Below, in pieces: positions 1 to 8,380 of a stretch of DNA of 47,741 nucleotides. The position numbers were made by a program, and so were the translations under genes. Below the pieces are notes generated by a model. It was not told the origin of the DNA and ran no database searches. It was given only the letters and a program-made list of their open reading frames with translations. Each line of letters starts with the position of its first letter. Within the stretch, counting starts at the first letter, position 1. Source of the stretch: an uncultured Prevotellaceae bacterium (GTDB lineage: Bacteria; Bacteroidota; Bacteroidia; Bacteroidales; Bacteroidaceae); NCBI GenBank assembly GCA_946411565.1, contig CAMKEM010000017.1, positions 1 to 47,741 of the forward strand. Reading direction: 5' to 3'.

Positions 1-74
1 TCCGGTGTCCAATATTCTGTTTCGCAAGATGCCGCCAAGAATAAGACCAATAAGATAGTAAGGATATTTTTCAT
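1..74 (-). CDS. Lipoprotein, 5' end only (runs off left edge)
   Basis: Read on the minus strand from an ATG at 74, the first 24 codons are open. They encode a lysine-bearing start, a hydrophobic stretch (ILTILLVLFLAAS) and a cysteine at residue 17, followed by ETEYWTP. LAASC is a textbook lipobox, so the product should be lipid-anchored after signal peptidase II cleavage. Nothing is visible of the mature domain, so no function can be given. A good Bacteroidota promoter lies 66-97 bases upstream, which supports this being a real gene start. Confidence 0.75.
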   Translation of the reverse strand, partial: MKNILTILLVLFLAASCETEYWTP

Positions 75-139
75 TAATTTAATCATCTTGTTTTTAGTTA
101 TTTGGGGGGATTTGATTTTGCATATACTTTTTCAAAATA

Positions 140-171
140 CAAAGGTAGTAATAATTCCTGACACCTCCAAA
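140..171 (-). promoter_or_regulatory. Bacteroidota promoter for the left-edge lipoprotein
   Basis: On the minus strand TTTG (171-168), 20 bases, then TACCTTTG (147-140). This matches the -33/-7 TTTG...TAnnTTTG pattern of Bacteroidota. Transcription would begin about 60 bases before the ATG at 74. Confidence 0.7.
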
Positions 172-260
172 TCAAACGTCTGATTTTTCACACTTACCAC
201 AAAAAAAAAGTAACGATATACCATTTGTACCAATATATATATCATTACCAAGAAAATTGC

Positions 261-413
261 CGTCATTAGTCATTAGTCATTTTCGTCATTAAGCGAGTTG
301 ATGACGGGCGAAAACCGGCTATATAGTAAATATATTTTATATATTTACTATATAGAGGTAAAAATCCCCCACGCACTTCCCTTAATGACGAAAATGACTA
401 ATGACTAATGACG
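261..413. repeat. Nested palindromic element 1 (GTCATTA-iterated arms, AT-rich core)
   Basis: Outer arms 261-293 and 381-413 are perfect 33-base inverted complements and are built from repeated GTCATT(A) units. Inside lies a second perfect palindrome with arms 319-335 and 339-355 (CTATATAGTAAATATAT and its complement) and a 3-base loop. Two other elements of the same design occur at 8381-8544 and 23022-23170. It lies in a 732-base stretch without a gene; nothing else is seen there except an orphan promoter (527-559) and CCGTTGTRAAT repeats (621-674). Confidence 0.9.
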
Positions 414-526
414 GGAAGTGCTGAAGAGCGAAAAAACACCTTCCGAAAATTTCTCTCTGTGTATCAACACGTTACAAGCTTAAAGCGTATTTTATTCGAA
501 ACTATCATATACTTTTACGTGGTTAG

Positions 527-559
527 TTGGGACATTCGCGAAAAATGTAGTAATTTTGC
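527..559 (+). promoter_or_regulatory. Orphan promoter-like sequence
   Basis: TTG (527-529), 21 bases, then TAATTTTGC (551-559) fits the Bacteroidota promoter. The next gene downstream is on the opposite strand (807-2453, minus), so no sense CDS follows. It could drive a small RNA or be a relic. Confidence 0.45.
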
Positions 560-620
560 AGTGTGAATCAGTCAAAGGTCAAAAGACTAAAGGCAAAAGA
601 CAAAGGTTGGCGATCACTAT

Positions 621-674
621 ACCTCCGTTTCACCTCCGTTGTGAATCCGTTGTAAATCCGTTGTAAATCCGTTT
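621..674. repeat. Short tandem CCGTT repeats
   Basis: The stretch repeats CCGTT units (CACCTCCGTTTCACCTCCGT, then GTGAATCCGTTGTAAATCCG and again GTAAATCCGTT). A closely related run occurs at 22881-22945. Both lie near a nested palindromic element. Confidence 0.6.
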
Positions 675-735
675 CCTATATCGGAGATATAAAGCCCCTA
701 CTCCATCCCACCCTCGTAGCGACGAGGTTTCAGGA

Positions 736-780
736 AAAAGAAAAGAGCCTACCCCAATGGCGATTAGGACAAGCTCTTTC
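736..780 (-). terminator. Intrinsic terminator after the C69 dipeptidase gene
   Basis: On the minus strand GAAAGAGC (780-773) pairs with GCTCTTT (748-742), with an inner CCTA/TAGG pairing, and is followed by TTTTCTTTTTCC. It sits just past the stop of the 807-2453 gene. Confidence 0.7.
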
Positions 781-806
781 TTAGCTATAAAGGCGCTATA
801 TGGCAG

Positions 807-2453
807 TTACGGTTTCTTTTCCTCCACCGGTTCCTGCATATCCTTCTTTGACAGTTGAATCATCTTGCGAGCGTAGTCGGCAGGATAGCCCGGACGCTCA
901 ACAGGCTCTATAAGTCCGTACTTGGTCTTGAGATACTTACCGCCCTTCATCTTCTTCACCGCCATGTCATTATAACGGACAATCAGACGAACTGCAAGAT
1001 CCTTCCATGTAGTAAGCATCTGCTGAGCCTGAGCATTGGAATAGTCGTTAAGGAACTTCACAGCATCAGCTGAAGACTGAGCATACATCTCCTTCGCCTT
1101 TGCCTCTATCTCTCCCTGCTGTGCGAAATAACTACTCTCAAGACTATCGCGATAGGTCTTCAGCTCTGGGAAAAGCATTGAATAGCGAGGATAAACCATA
1201 TTGCTGACCCAGTTGCACACCCAATAGGCATTCTTATCTGAGAAGGTGACATCATCAGCACCAGGAGTATTGTAACACTCAGGCAAAACGGTATTGCCAC
1301 AATAGATTGGAGTATAGGCTATCATATTGCCGTCATCATTACCCCACCACAGACAACCGCCAATCTCGCGAGGCAACCAAGAACGCATCTGCGAAACGTA
1401 TGTAAAGCCTGTCTGCTGAGTACTTACAGGACGCTCCGTGAAATACTTCTTACCATCAACCTCGAATGCGAGAGGAGTAGGCTGATAAGGCATTTCCCAG
1501 ATACCACCGCCAAGAGTGCCTTTCACCTCAAGAGGAGTACCCTCATAGTGGTCGCGCATCGCCATCTGCAAGTCCTGCACGGTGAGTTTCTTGTTAGGAA
1601 CAACCCAGAGAGGAAGTGGCTCGGCATTCTTGTCACGACCTTCAGCCCAAGGCAGGTACTTATCCATTCCGTCAACGAAGAAACGGTAGAAAGCCCACAC
1701 GCGGGCATCACAATAGCGACGGCCAGAGAAGTCAGGAGCAGCGTAAGCAGCATTCCAAGAGAAATCAGCATCCTTGCCTGTAAACCAGCCTTTTGAGCGT
1801 GCGTACTTTATGCAGTTCTTTGAGAACATAACATTTTCCTTGTCCTTCTGGTTGAACTTAGTGATACGGCTCTGATTAGCATGAGCACAGATAGCATCAT
1901 CAGGAATACGCTGGGCAACCCAAACTACACCATGAGCGCCTGCACCCTGCATCTCCATAATCCAAGCTTCGTTAGGGTCGCAGATAGTGAAGGTCTCGCC
2001 CTCAGAGTTATAGCCATAGGTCTCCACAAGATTTGTCATTATCTTGATAGCCTCACGAGCAGTCTTTGAACGCTGAAGGGCAATATAGATGAGCGAGCCA
2101 TAGTCGAGTATGCCTGTTGTATCAACCATCTCTTCACGACCTCCGTATGTGGTCTCTCCGATAGTCACCTGATACTCGTTAATGTTTCCTATCACGTTAT
2201 ATGTCTCCTCTGCCTGTGGAATCTCACCATGATATTTGTTTGTATCCCAATCGTAGATTTTCAGCATCTCACCCTTAGGATGCTTGCCTGCAGGAGAATG
2301 ATACAGAGAGAAGAAAGCGCCGTATGAATCGGCATTATAGGTACACATCACACTACCGTCGGCACTTGCCTTCTTGCCAACGATGAAATTAGTACAAGCC
2401 ATTGCCTGCACAAAACTTACAGCTAAAGAAAATAAAATATATGCTCTTTTCAT
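807..2453 (-). CDS. C69 family dipeptidase (PepD-like)
   Basis: 548 residues. A 19-residue signal peptide (MKRAYILFSLAVSFVQAMA) ends directly before CTNFIVGK. In family C69 this cysteine becomes the N-terminal nucleophile of an Ntn-hydrolase after processing, so here signal cleavage would itself expose the catalytic residue. Further family signatures are GSVMCTYNADSYG (about 32-45) and the EAWIMEMQGAG block (about 163-173). The enzyme should act on dipeptides outside the cytoplasm. It is the last gene of a minus-strand run behind nadC, separated by 225 bases that hold an inverted repeat, so it may have its own promoter. The family call is firm; substrate preference is unknown. Confidence 0.9.
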   Translation of the reverse strand: MKRAYILFSLAVSFVQAMACTNFIVGKKASADGSVMCTYNADSYGAFFSLYHSPAGKHPKGEMLKIYDWDTNKYHGEIPQAEETYNVIGNINEYQVTIGETTYGGREEMVDTTGILDYGSLIYIALQRSKTAREAIKIMTNLVETYGYNSEGETFTICDPNEAWIMEMQGAGAHGVVWVAQRIPDDAICAHANQSRITKFNQKDKENVMFSKNCIKYARSKGWFTGKDADFSWNAAYAAPDFSGRRYCDARVWAFYRFFVDGMDKYLPWAEGRDKNAEPLPLWVVPNKKLTVQDLQMAMRDHYEGTPLEVKGTLGGGIWEMPYQPTPLAFEVDGKKYFTERPVSTQQTGFTYVSQMRSWLPREIGGCLWWGNDDGNMIAYTPIYCGNTVLPECYNTPGADDVTFSDKNAYWVCNWVSNMVYPRYSMLFPELKTYRDSLESSYFAQQGEIEAKAKEMYAQSSADAVKFLNDYSNAQAQQMLTTWKDLAVRLIVRYNDMAVKKMKGGKYLKTKYGLIEPVERPGYPADYARKMIQLSKKDMQEPVEEKKP

Positions 2454-2516
2454 GAAAGTAAAAAAAGAAATCTTTAGGGAAATGTATAGGGAAAGCTCCG
2501 CTTGCGCGGAGGGTAT

Positions 2517-2654
2517 GGAAAGTAAATTAGGAGAAAATTTTACCAGTAAATTATTATCAGTAAATTTTATTCTATAAATTATCTTTTGGAATTTCCAAGC
2601 TGCGTATGCAGCTCAATAATTTACTGAATATAATTTACTGATAATTTACTTTCC
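2517..2654. repeat. Long intergenic inverted repeat (GGAAAGTAAATTA)
   Basis: The ends GGAAAGTAAATTA (2517-2529) and TAATTTACTTTCC (2642-2654) are perfect inverted complements. Inside are further CAGTAAATTATTAT-like units on one side and ATAATTTACTGA units on the other, with AGCTGC-GTAT-GCAGCT at 2599-2614 as inner hairpin. It fills most of the gap between nadC and the dipeptidase. Confidence 0.8.
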
Positions 2655-2658
2655 TTAT

Positions 2659-2678
2659 TATTCCCACGTAAGTGGGAT
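2659..2678 (-). terminator. Hairpin at the nadC 3' end
   Basis: ATTCCCAC-GTAA-GTGGGAT abuts the nadC stop. It makes a compact hairpin in the minus-strand RNA but is followed by ATAATAAGG rather than a U-run, so it may be a weak terminator or RNA-stabilising stem. Confidence 0.4.
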
Positions 2679-3554
2679 TTATTTTATTACGAGTTTGTCC
2701 GAACCAGCAGCCTTGAAGCTCATGTCGAGTCCCTTAACGCTATGTGTGAGAGCACCGAATGAGATGAAGTCAACACCAGCCTTAGCGTATGGAATCATGG
2801 TGTCGAATGTGATGCCGCCAGATGATTCTGTCTCGCAACGACCTGCCACAAGCTCAACAGCCTTCTTAGTGTCCTCTGGAGTGAAGTTATCGAACATGAT
2901 ACGGTCACAACCCTCTGCAAGAGCCTCTTCAAGCTCCTTCCAGTTGCGCACCTCACACTCAATCTTCAAGTCCTTGCCGTGATCCTTGCAATACTGCTTT
3001 GCACGAGAAATGGCATTATGAACGCCACCACAGAAGTCGATGTGGTTATCCTTGAGCAGAATCATGTCAAACAGACCAATACGATGGTTCATACCGCCAC
3101 CAATCTTCACAGCCTCCTTCTCAAGCATACGCATACCAGGAGTTGTCTTACGAGTATCGAGAACGTGAGTCTTTGTACCTGCGTCGATAAGAGCCTGCTG
3201 ATACTTATGAGTCATTGTTGCGATACCGCTCATACGCTGCATGATATTCAGCATGAGACGCTCTGTCTGGAGCAAGCTCTGTGTCTTACCCTTAACGCTC
3301 ATCACGATATCGCCAGGCTTAACCTCGGCACCATCATTGATATACACCTCAACCTCAAGCGTTGGATCAAAACGATGGAAAACCACCTTTGCTACCTCAA
3401 CACCTGCAATGATACCTGGCTGCTTTACAAGGAGCTTGCTCTCGCCCATCAAATCAGCAGGAATACAACACAAGGTGGTGTGATCACCATCACCGATATC
3501 CTCCGCAAAACTCAAGTCAATGAGTCGGTCGGTCAATTCTTCTACACTTAACAT
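2679..3554 (-). CDS. nadC: Nicotinate-nucleotide pyrophosphorylase (carboxylating)
   Basis: 291 residues, the normal family length. Converts quinolinate and PRPP to nicotinate mononucleotide, CO2 and pyrophosphate in de novo NAD synthesis in the cytosol. Recognisable blocks are EDIGDGDHTT near residue 18, the RTTPGMRMLEKEAVKIGGG-type quinolinate/PRPP site (residues about 135-154), NHRIGLFDMILLKDNH with the active-site lysine region (about 157-171), and the C-terminal barrel strand IMFDNF and DFISFGALTHS. The start at 3554 (MLSVEELTDR) matches the usual family start. nadA and nadB are not in the window. It follows a small outer-membrane-type protein gene by 95 bases of T/C-rich spacer. Confidence 0.95.
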   Translation of the reverse strand: MLSVEELTDRLIDLSFAEDIGDGDHTTLCCIPADLMGESKLLVKQPGIIAGVEVAKVVFHRFDPTLEVEVYINDGAEVKPGDIVMSVKGKTQSLLQTERLMLNIMQRMSGIATMTHKYQQALIDAGTKTHVLDTRKTTPGMRMLEKEAVKIGGGMNHRIGLFDMILLKDNHIDFCGGVHNAISRAKQYCKDHGKDLKIECEVRNWKELEEALAEGCDRIMFDNFTPEDTKKAVELVAGRCETESSGGITFDTMIPYAKAGVDFISFGALTHSVKGLDMSFKAAGSDKLVIK

Positions 3555-3649
3555 CGATTCTATTTACTATTTAACTATTTACAATTTACTATTTTACTTT
3601 TTCTCTCTACTCTTTCCACTATCTACTTTACTCTTTACTCCTTATTCCA

Positions 3650-4129
3650 TTAGAAATAAACACCAAGAGAAACCTTCAAGCCTACTGTAGAGTAGTCAGA
3701 ATGCTTTCTGAAGCTCTGGTCATAAAATACAGAAGGCTCGATGGTCAGCTTATCGTTGAGGAAGAAGCAGTAGCCTGCCTCAATACCAGGCATAATGTCA
3801 TTATGTCCTTTAGAAAGGAGCAACTTAGCATTCACACCTAAGAAAATACCATTCTCCTCCACATAGTAGCGTCCACCAACACCTGCTGTGATAGTAGCAC
3901 GACCACCCTTGCCAGGATGATGAATACCAGCCTGTACGTCAACAAGCCAGCAATCCTCGATGAAGTAGCCACCCATAACACCTAAGTCGAACTTACCTTC
4001 CTCTGTTCCATTATAAATGAGACTCATACCAGAAAGCGAAGCATTCACGTACATTTTTTCAGCCTCAAACTGTGCCTTTGCCACCATAGTCATCGTGAGC
4101 ATGGTCAGCATGATTAGAATCTTTTTCAT
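3650..4129 (-). CDS. Small outer-membrane beta-barrel-like protein
   Basis: 159 residues. Signal peptide MKKILIMLTMLTMTMVAKA is followed by alternating strands (YVNASLSGMSLIY, DLGVMGGYFI, LVDVQAGIHH, IFLGVNAKLLLS, IMPGIEAGYCFF, TVGLKVSLGVYF). The last residue is an aromatic Phe, as usual for outer-membrane barrels. At this length it would form a small barrel of about eight strands. No enzyme motif is seen. It lies 43 bases behind the CstA-type gene on the same strand and is probably cotranscribed. Function unknown. Confidence 0.7.
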   Translation of the reverse strand: MKKILIMLTMLTMTMVAKAQFEAEKMYVNASLSGMSLIYNGTEEGKFDLGVMGGYFIEDCWLVDVQAGIHHPGKGGRATITAGVGGRYYVEENGIFLGVNAKLLLSKGHNDIMPGIEAGYCFFLNDKLTIEPSVFYDQSFRKHSDYSTVGLKVSLGVYF

Positions 4130-4172
4130 TTGCTTTATTTTTTAGGGTTTTATGTTAAGTCGAAAGACATTA

Positions 4173-5648
4173 TTACTCATCGTTGCCCTCAGCCTTCTGA
4201 CTAACCTTCCACTTGAGGAAGATGCCAAGCAATACGACACAGACAACAGCAGCGATACTAAAGCCTATCTCTGGTGCAAGTCCGAAGGCAGTCTTGCTTA
4301 TCATTATGAATGATGTGCAGACAGCAGTCATAAACAATGCAGGGATGAGAGTAACCCAGAAATATGCAGGACGGTTCTTTGCAAGATAAACCGTCAATGT
4401 CCAGAGGGTAAATACAGAGAGAGCCTGATTTGCCCATCCGAAGTAGCCCCAAAGCACGTTGAATCCGCTCACGTTCTCCATCTGCCAGATAAGCAAGCCC
4501 ATTGTAACGAGGAAGATAGGAATACTGATGCTCAGACGCTTTGCGATGCTCTTCTGCTCCATGTGAAGCCAATCGGCAACGATAAGACGAGCACTACGAA
4601 GTGCTGTATCACCACTTGTGATAGGTGCAGCAACCACACCAAGCATAGCGAGAATACCGCCAAATACTCCGAGCCAATCGTTACAGATAAGGTTCACGAC
4701 AACAGGAGCACCTGTTGCATAGCCATCCTTGACACCCTCCATAATCTCATAGCCAGGAGCAGGACTTCCATAGAAGAAATATGAAGCAACTGTTGCCCAT
4801 ACAAGAGCAACGATACCCTCTGTAATCATTGAACCGTAGAAGATAGGACGACCAAGATGCTCATTCTTCATACAACGTGCCATAAGAGGGCTCTGTGTAG
4901 CGTGGAAGCCGCTGATAGCACCACAGGCAATAGTGATAAAGAGAGCAGGGAACAGATCATCGGTAAACGTCTCAGGGTGTGTAAGTTTACCAAGGCTAAC
5001 AACACCTGTCTCCCAAAGCTCTGGAAGGTCGTACCATCTGACGAAGAGCACAACCATCAAGGCAGCAGCCATGAAGAGAAGTGAGAATGCGAAGATTGGA
5101 TAAATCTTACCGATAATCTTATCCACAGGCATCATCGTGGCAATGATGTAATATGCGAAGATAAGCACAATCCACAGCATTCCATTGTCAAACATGCTTG
5201 TGAGGATATCGGCAGGGCTCTTCACGAACACAGCACCTACAAGAACGAGGAGCAGTACGGTGAAGACGAGCATAACGTTCTTTACGCCATTGCCAAGATA
5301 CTTGCCGACAAGCTCTGGAAGTCCAGCACCATTGTTGCGGATACTAAGCATACCACTGAGATAGTCGTGGGTAGCACCTGCAAAGATACATCCGAATACA
5401 ATCCAGAGGTAAGCAGCAGGACCGAACTTTGCACCCATAATAGCGCCAAAGATAGGACCAGTGCCGGCAATGTTAAGAAACTGAATCATGAAAATCTTCC
5501 ATGAAGGAAGAAGAATGTAGTCAACGCCATCGTTAATTCGCAACGCTGGAGTGATACGATCATCAGGTCTGAAGACCTTCTCTACAAACTTACCATAGAA
5601 GAGATAGCCGAGTATCAACAGAACAAGGCTAATGCAAAATGTTATCAT
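4173..5648 (-). CDS. Carbon starvation protein A (CstA) family transporter
   Basis: 491 residues with many membrane segments starting at the N-terminus (ITFCISLVLLILGYLFYGKF). Family signatures: the VDYILLPSWKIFMIQFLNIAGTG region (about 43-65), GPIFGAIMGAKFGP, the GATHDYLSGMLSIRNNG block (about 91-107), SGFHATQSPLMARC (about 247-260) and SGDTALRSARL (about 345-355). CstA proteins import peptides or pyruvate in other bacteria; this shorter form is common in Bacteroidota and its substrate is not established from sequence. It is the first gene of the minus-strand run. Start MITFCISL is the only sensible one; the next gene upstream, GHL10-like, is divergent with a 106-base gap between the start codons. 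Confidence 0.9.
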   Translation of the reverse strand: MITFCISLVLLILGYLFYGKFVEKVFRPDDRITPALRINDGVDYILLPSWKIFMIQFLNIAGTGPIFGAIMGAKFGPAAYLWIVFGCIFAGATHDYLSGMLSIRNNGAGLPELVGKYLGNGVKNVMLVFTVLLLVLVGAVFVKSPADILTSMFDNGMLWIVLIFAYYIIATMMPVDKIIGKIYPIFAFSLLFMAAALMVVLFVRWYDLPELWETGVVSLGKLTHPETFTDDLFPALFITIACGAISGFHATQSPLMARCMKNEHLGRPIFYGSMITEGIVALVWATVASYFFYGSPAPGYEIMEGVKDGYATGAPVVVNLICNDWLGVFGGILAMLGVVAAPITSGDTALRSARLIVADWLHMEQKSIAKRLSISIPIFLVTMGLLIWQMENVSGFNVLWGYFGWANQALSVFTLWTLTVYLAKNRPAYFWVTLIPALFMTAVCTSFIMISKTAFGLAPEIGFSIAAVVCVVLLGIFLKWKVSQKAEGNDE

Positions 5649-5714
5649 TTTTCCAAATATTATAATATAATTTCTGAAATTCTTGACAAATTTCGTGCAA
5701 AGATAAGAAAAACA

Positions 5715-5747
5715 TTTGGAAAAACAAACAAATAATACTAACTTTGC
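5715..5747 (+). promoter_or_regulatory. Promoter of the GHL10-like gene; implies a near-leaderless mRNA
   Basis: TTTG (5715-5718), 20 bases, then TAACTTTGC (5739-5747). Transcription should start about seven bases after the -7 box, which puts it at or within a few bases of the ATG at 5755. This rules out the more upstream in-frame ATG at 5716, which would lie inside the promoter. Confidence 0.75.
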
Positions 5748-5754
5748 ACCCGAA

Positions 5755-7530
5755 ATGAAAAAAATAACTGTTTTTTTGGCATTTTTAGCCTTTTCTCTTG
5801 GCTATGCCAAGGCTCAGGCACGCTATTACAACGTGTCACCCGTCACGATACAATCGCCTGTTGACGTCCCTCTGCATGAGGTTCGTGCAGTATGGCTCAC
5901 TACCATAGGAGGTCTTGACTGGCCTCACTCCTACGCTCAGTCTGGCTCGGCAATCACACGTCAGCAGAACGAACTCCGCACCACTCTCGATCGCCTACAG
6001 AAGGCAGGCATAAACCTCGTCTTCATACAGGCTCGTGTTCGTGGTACTACGATCTTCCCATCTACTATGGAACCATGGGACGGTTGTCTTTCTGGTCGCC
6101 CTGGCACTTCACCTGGTTACGATGCCCTCGCATTCGCCATAGAAGAGTGCCACAAACGTGGAATGCAACTCCACGCATGGGTTGTCACCATCCCTGTGGG
6201 CAAATGGAATGGCGCTGGTTGCAAGCATCTTCGCCAGACTGTTCCACACCTTCTCCGTAAGATTGGCGAGGATGGTTACATGAATCCTGAACAGCCAGGA
6301 ACGGCCGACTATCTCGCACGTTTCTGTGGCGACCTTACACGTCGATACGACATCGACGGCATTCATCTCGACTACATACGCTACCCTGAGACTTGGGGCA
6401 AGATTGCCAACAAGAATCAAGGTCGCCAATACATTACAAGCATTGTCCGCGCCATTCATTCTGCGGTAAAGAGAGAGAAGAAGTGGGTAATGTTAAGTTG
6501 CTCTCCTATTGGCAAATACGCTGACCTGCCAAGACAATGGTCTCATGGTTGGAACGCACGCGACATAGTTTGTCAGGATGCAGCACAATGGATGCAGACA
6601 GGACTCATGGATGGTGTCTTCCCAATGATGTATTTCCGCAACAATGACTTCTATCCTTTCGCCATCGACTGGAAGGAAAGAAGTAACGGACGTATCGTGG
6701 CTCCAGGTCTCGGAATATACTTCATGTCACCCAAGGAGAAGAACTGGCCTTTGAGCGATATCTCACGTGAGCTTCACGTTCTTCGTCAGTATGGACTCGG
6801 ACATACCTATTTCCGTTCAAAGTTCCTTACCGACAACACGAAGGGTATCTATGACTTCGCAGCCAACACGCTCTGCCCCTACCCTTCTCTTATCCCTGCA
6901 CAGACTTGGTACGGCTATCGCATTCCTGAATCTCCACGCTCAATAAGCGTGAACGAGGCAAAGGATTACCGTCCAACGGCTATCCTATCATGGGAGCCAG
7001 GACGTGATAATTCCGATGGTCCATACCTTACATACAATGTGTATTCTTCCACGCATTTCCCTGTAAACACCCGTGATGCACGTAACATCACCATCGTAGG
7101 CACACGCAATCTCTCTGCTCTCGTCCCAAAGGGAATGTACTATGCCGTTACCGCCGTTGACCGTTACGGCAACGAGTCAAAGCCTTGTCAGATTGACGGT
7201 GTACACGAGTTTTACGATGCTCCTGTGGCAAGACCTTCATCTGTTGCCCAAAAGCCAACACCAAGCACAAAATTCAAGCAGATACCAAACTGTCCATTGC
7301 TTGAGCGTAGCAAGACGATAGAACTTCGCGACCTTTGTGGTACGTTCCAAGTATATTCAATGCAGGGTATCATCGTGATAGAGAACATGCAGGGCGAAGT
7401 GTTGTACTCCTACCCTATCGCTCGCACCCTGAATATCTCAAGATTGCCAAAGGGCATGTATGTGGTTCGCTTCCTCCACAAGAAGAAGAAAAAGGGCACA
7501 CACAGGCTTTGCTTCCTAAAGAAGGTGTGA
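5755..7530 (+). CDS. Exported glycosyl hydrolase-like 10 (GHL10, DUF187-type) protein
   Basis: 591 residues from ATG 5755, which gives a clean signal peptide (MKKITVFLAFLAFSLGYAKA). The catalytic-type barrel begins at about residue 40 with EVRAVWLTTIGGLDWP and continues with INLVFIQARVRGTTIF, GYDALAFAIEECHKRGMQLHAW, the IDGIHLDYIRYP strand (a typical acid-residue position in GHL10) and GLMDGVFPMMYFRNND. A fibronectin-III-like stretch (about residues 405-485) follows. The last about 60 residues (FQVYSMQGIIVIE...GMYVVRF) resemble a secretion/sorting tail. GHL10 members act on peptidoglycan-like or polysaccharide substrates; the exact activity cannot be told here. The gene stands alone with its own promoter and terminator. 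Confidence 0.85.
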   Translation: MKKITVFLAFLAFSLGYAKAQARYYNVSPVTIQSPVDVPLHEVRAVWLTTIGGLDWPHSYAQSGSAITRQQNELRTTLDRLQKAGINLVFIQARVRGTTIFPSTMEPWDGCLSGRPGTSPGYDALAFAIEECHKRGMQLHAWVVTIPVGKWNGAGCKHLRQTVPHLLRKIGEDGYMNPEQPGTADYLARFCGDLTRRYDIDGIHLDYIRYPETWGKIANKNQGRQYITSIVRAIHSAVKREKKWVMLSCSPIGKYADLPRQWSHGWNARDIVCQDAAQWMQTGLMDGVFPMMYFRNNDFYPFAIDWKERSNGRIVAPGLGIYFMSPKEKNWPLSDISRELHVLRQYGLGHTYFRSKFLTDNTKGIYDFAANTLCPYPSLIPAQTWYGYRIPESPRSISVNEAKDYRPTAILSWEPGRDNSDGPYLTYNVYSSTHFPVNTRDARNITIVGTRNLSALVPKGMYYAVTAVDRYGNESKPCQIDGVHEFYDAPVARPSSVAQKPTPSTKFKQIPNCPLLERSKTIELRDLCGTFQVYSMQGIIVIENMQGEVLYSYPIARTLNISRLPKGMYVVRFLHKKKKKGTHRLCFLKKV

Positions 7531-7611
7531 GTTTAGTAGAAAGTGGAAAGTGTAATGAGGAATGATTAATGAATAAAGCACAAACAAAATATTGATATAT
7601 CAATATAGAAC

Positions 7612-7645
7612 AAAAGTGAAAGTCTTTCGGCTTTCACTTTTATTC
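7612..7645 (+). terminator. Intrinsic terminator after the GHL10-like gene
   Basis: AAAAGTGAAAG (7612-7622) pairs with CTTTCACTTTT (7631-7641) across a TCTTTCGG loop and continues into ATTCTTTTA. Confidence 0.75.
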
Positions 7646-7670
7646 TTTTATGCCCTATATTTGATATGTA

Positions 7671-8222
7671 AACGTGAGTTCGACGATTTGTTTTTTGCTG
7701 TCGCATAACATTAATTGTGACACTAATTAGCCTTACAGCTTAGATTCTCATTAATTTTTGTCCTAATTAATGTCTCATTTCACGTCTTAATTAATGTTTT
7801 TCAAATAAAAAGCAAGCGTTTTTATTTTCATCGAATTCGAAATAAATGCATCTCCGATGCTGAGATTTGTCGCAGACCCACTGACTACAGGGAAGTAACT
7901 GACAATAATTCTTCGCAAGGCTCAGGCGCTACGCGGAGTCCAAATCTTAGTCCAATAAGAAACAGGGCTTGCGCCCTATAATGAAAGTAAATGAGCAATA
8001 ATATCTTCGCGTAAGCGAGCCTTTCTTATTGGACTAAGATTGGTAATTAACGTGAATTCGATGAAATAAAGGGAAGCGGATTTATCTGATTTATCTGAAA
8101 TAAATCGCGAAAACATTACTGCGCCAGCTATCAGATACATCGGATAAATCCGTTTCCCTTATTATTTTTTCAGTATAATCGCAAAGAAATCTGTTTATAT
8201 GAAGATTCGTCGAACTCACGTT
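7671..8222. repeat. Composite MITE-like nest with ACGTGAGTTCGACGA ends
   Basis: The ends AACGTGAGTTCGACGA (7671-7686) and its complement (8207-8222) are a perfect 16-base terminal inverted repeat. Inside are at least two further inverted pairs: the ATCTTAGTCCAATAAGAAA pair (around 7945-7972 and 8023-8042) and GGGAAGCGGATTTATC with GATAAATCCGTTTCCC (around 8073-8159). It also holds the segment GACAATAATTCTTCGCAAGG plus the following CTCAGGCGCTACGCGGAG (about 7902-7940), which is repeated in the shorter element at 27229-27381. No ORF of interest lies within it. Together with element 2 it fills the 1.2 kb gene-free stretch 7531-8735. Confidence 0.85.
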
Positions 8223-8271
8223 AATTATTGTCAGTTAAAAACAGCTTGCTGTTTGCCATATAGCCAATTCG
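8223..8271. repeat. Second fragment of the MITE family, inverted relative to 27243-27293
   Basis: The segment AATTATTGTCAGTTAAAAAC followed by AGCTTGCTGTTTGCCATATA is the near-perfect reverse complement (all but about three bases) of the left half of the element at 27229-27381. It directly abuts the right end of the 7671-8222 element, so the family has inserted or rearranged here more than once. Confidence 0.75.
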
Positions 8272-8380
8272 TCGTAGTAACGTTATATAGAAAATAATAC
8301 GGCTGTCAACTGTAAGAACCGTAAGAATCTCTGTTAACAGAGCAATTGTTTCCTACTCATTCATAAAGCCCCCCAAAAAA

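Noticed and set aside
5716..5754. Upstream start for the GHL10-like gene
   Set aside because: The ATG at 5716 lies inside the promoter, and its extra 13 residues would spoil the signal peptide that begins at 5755.
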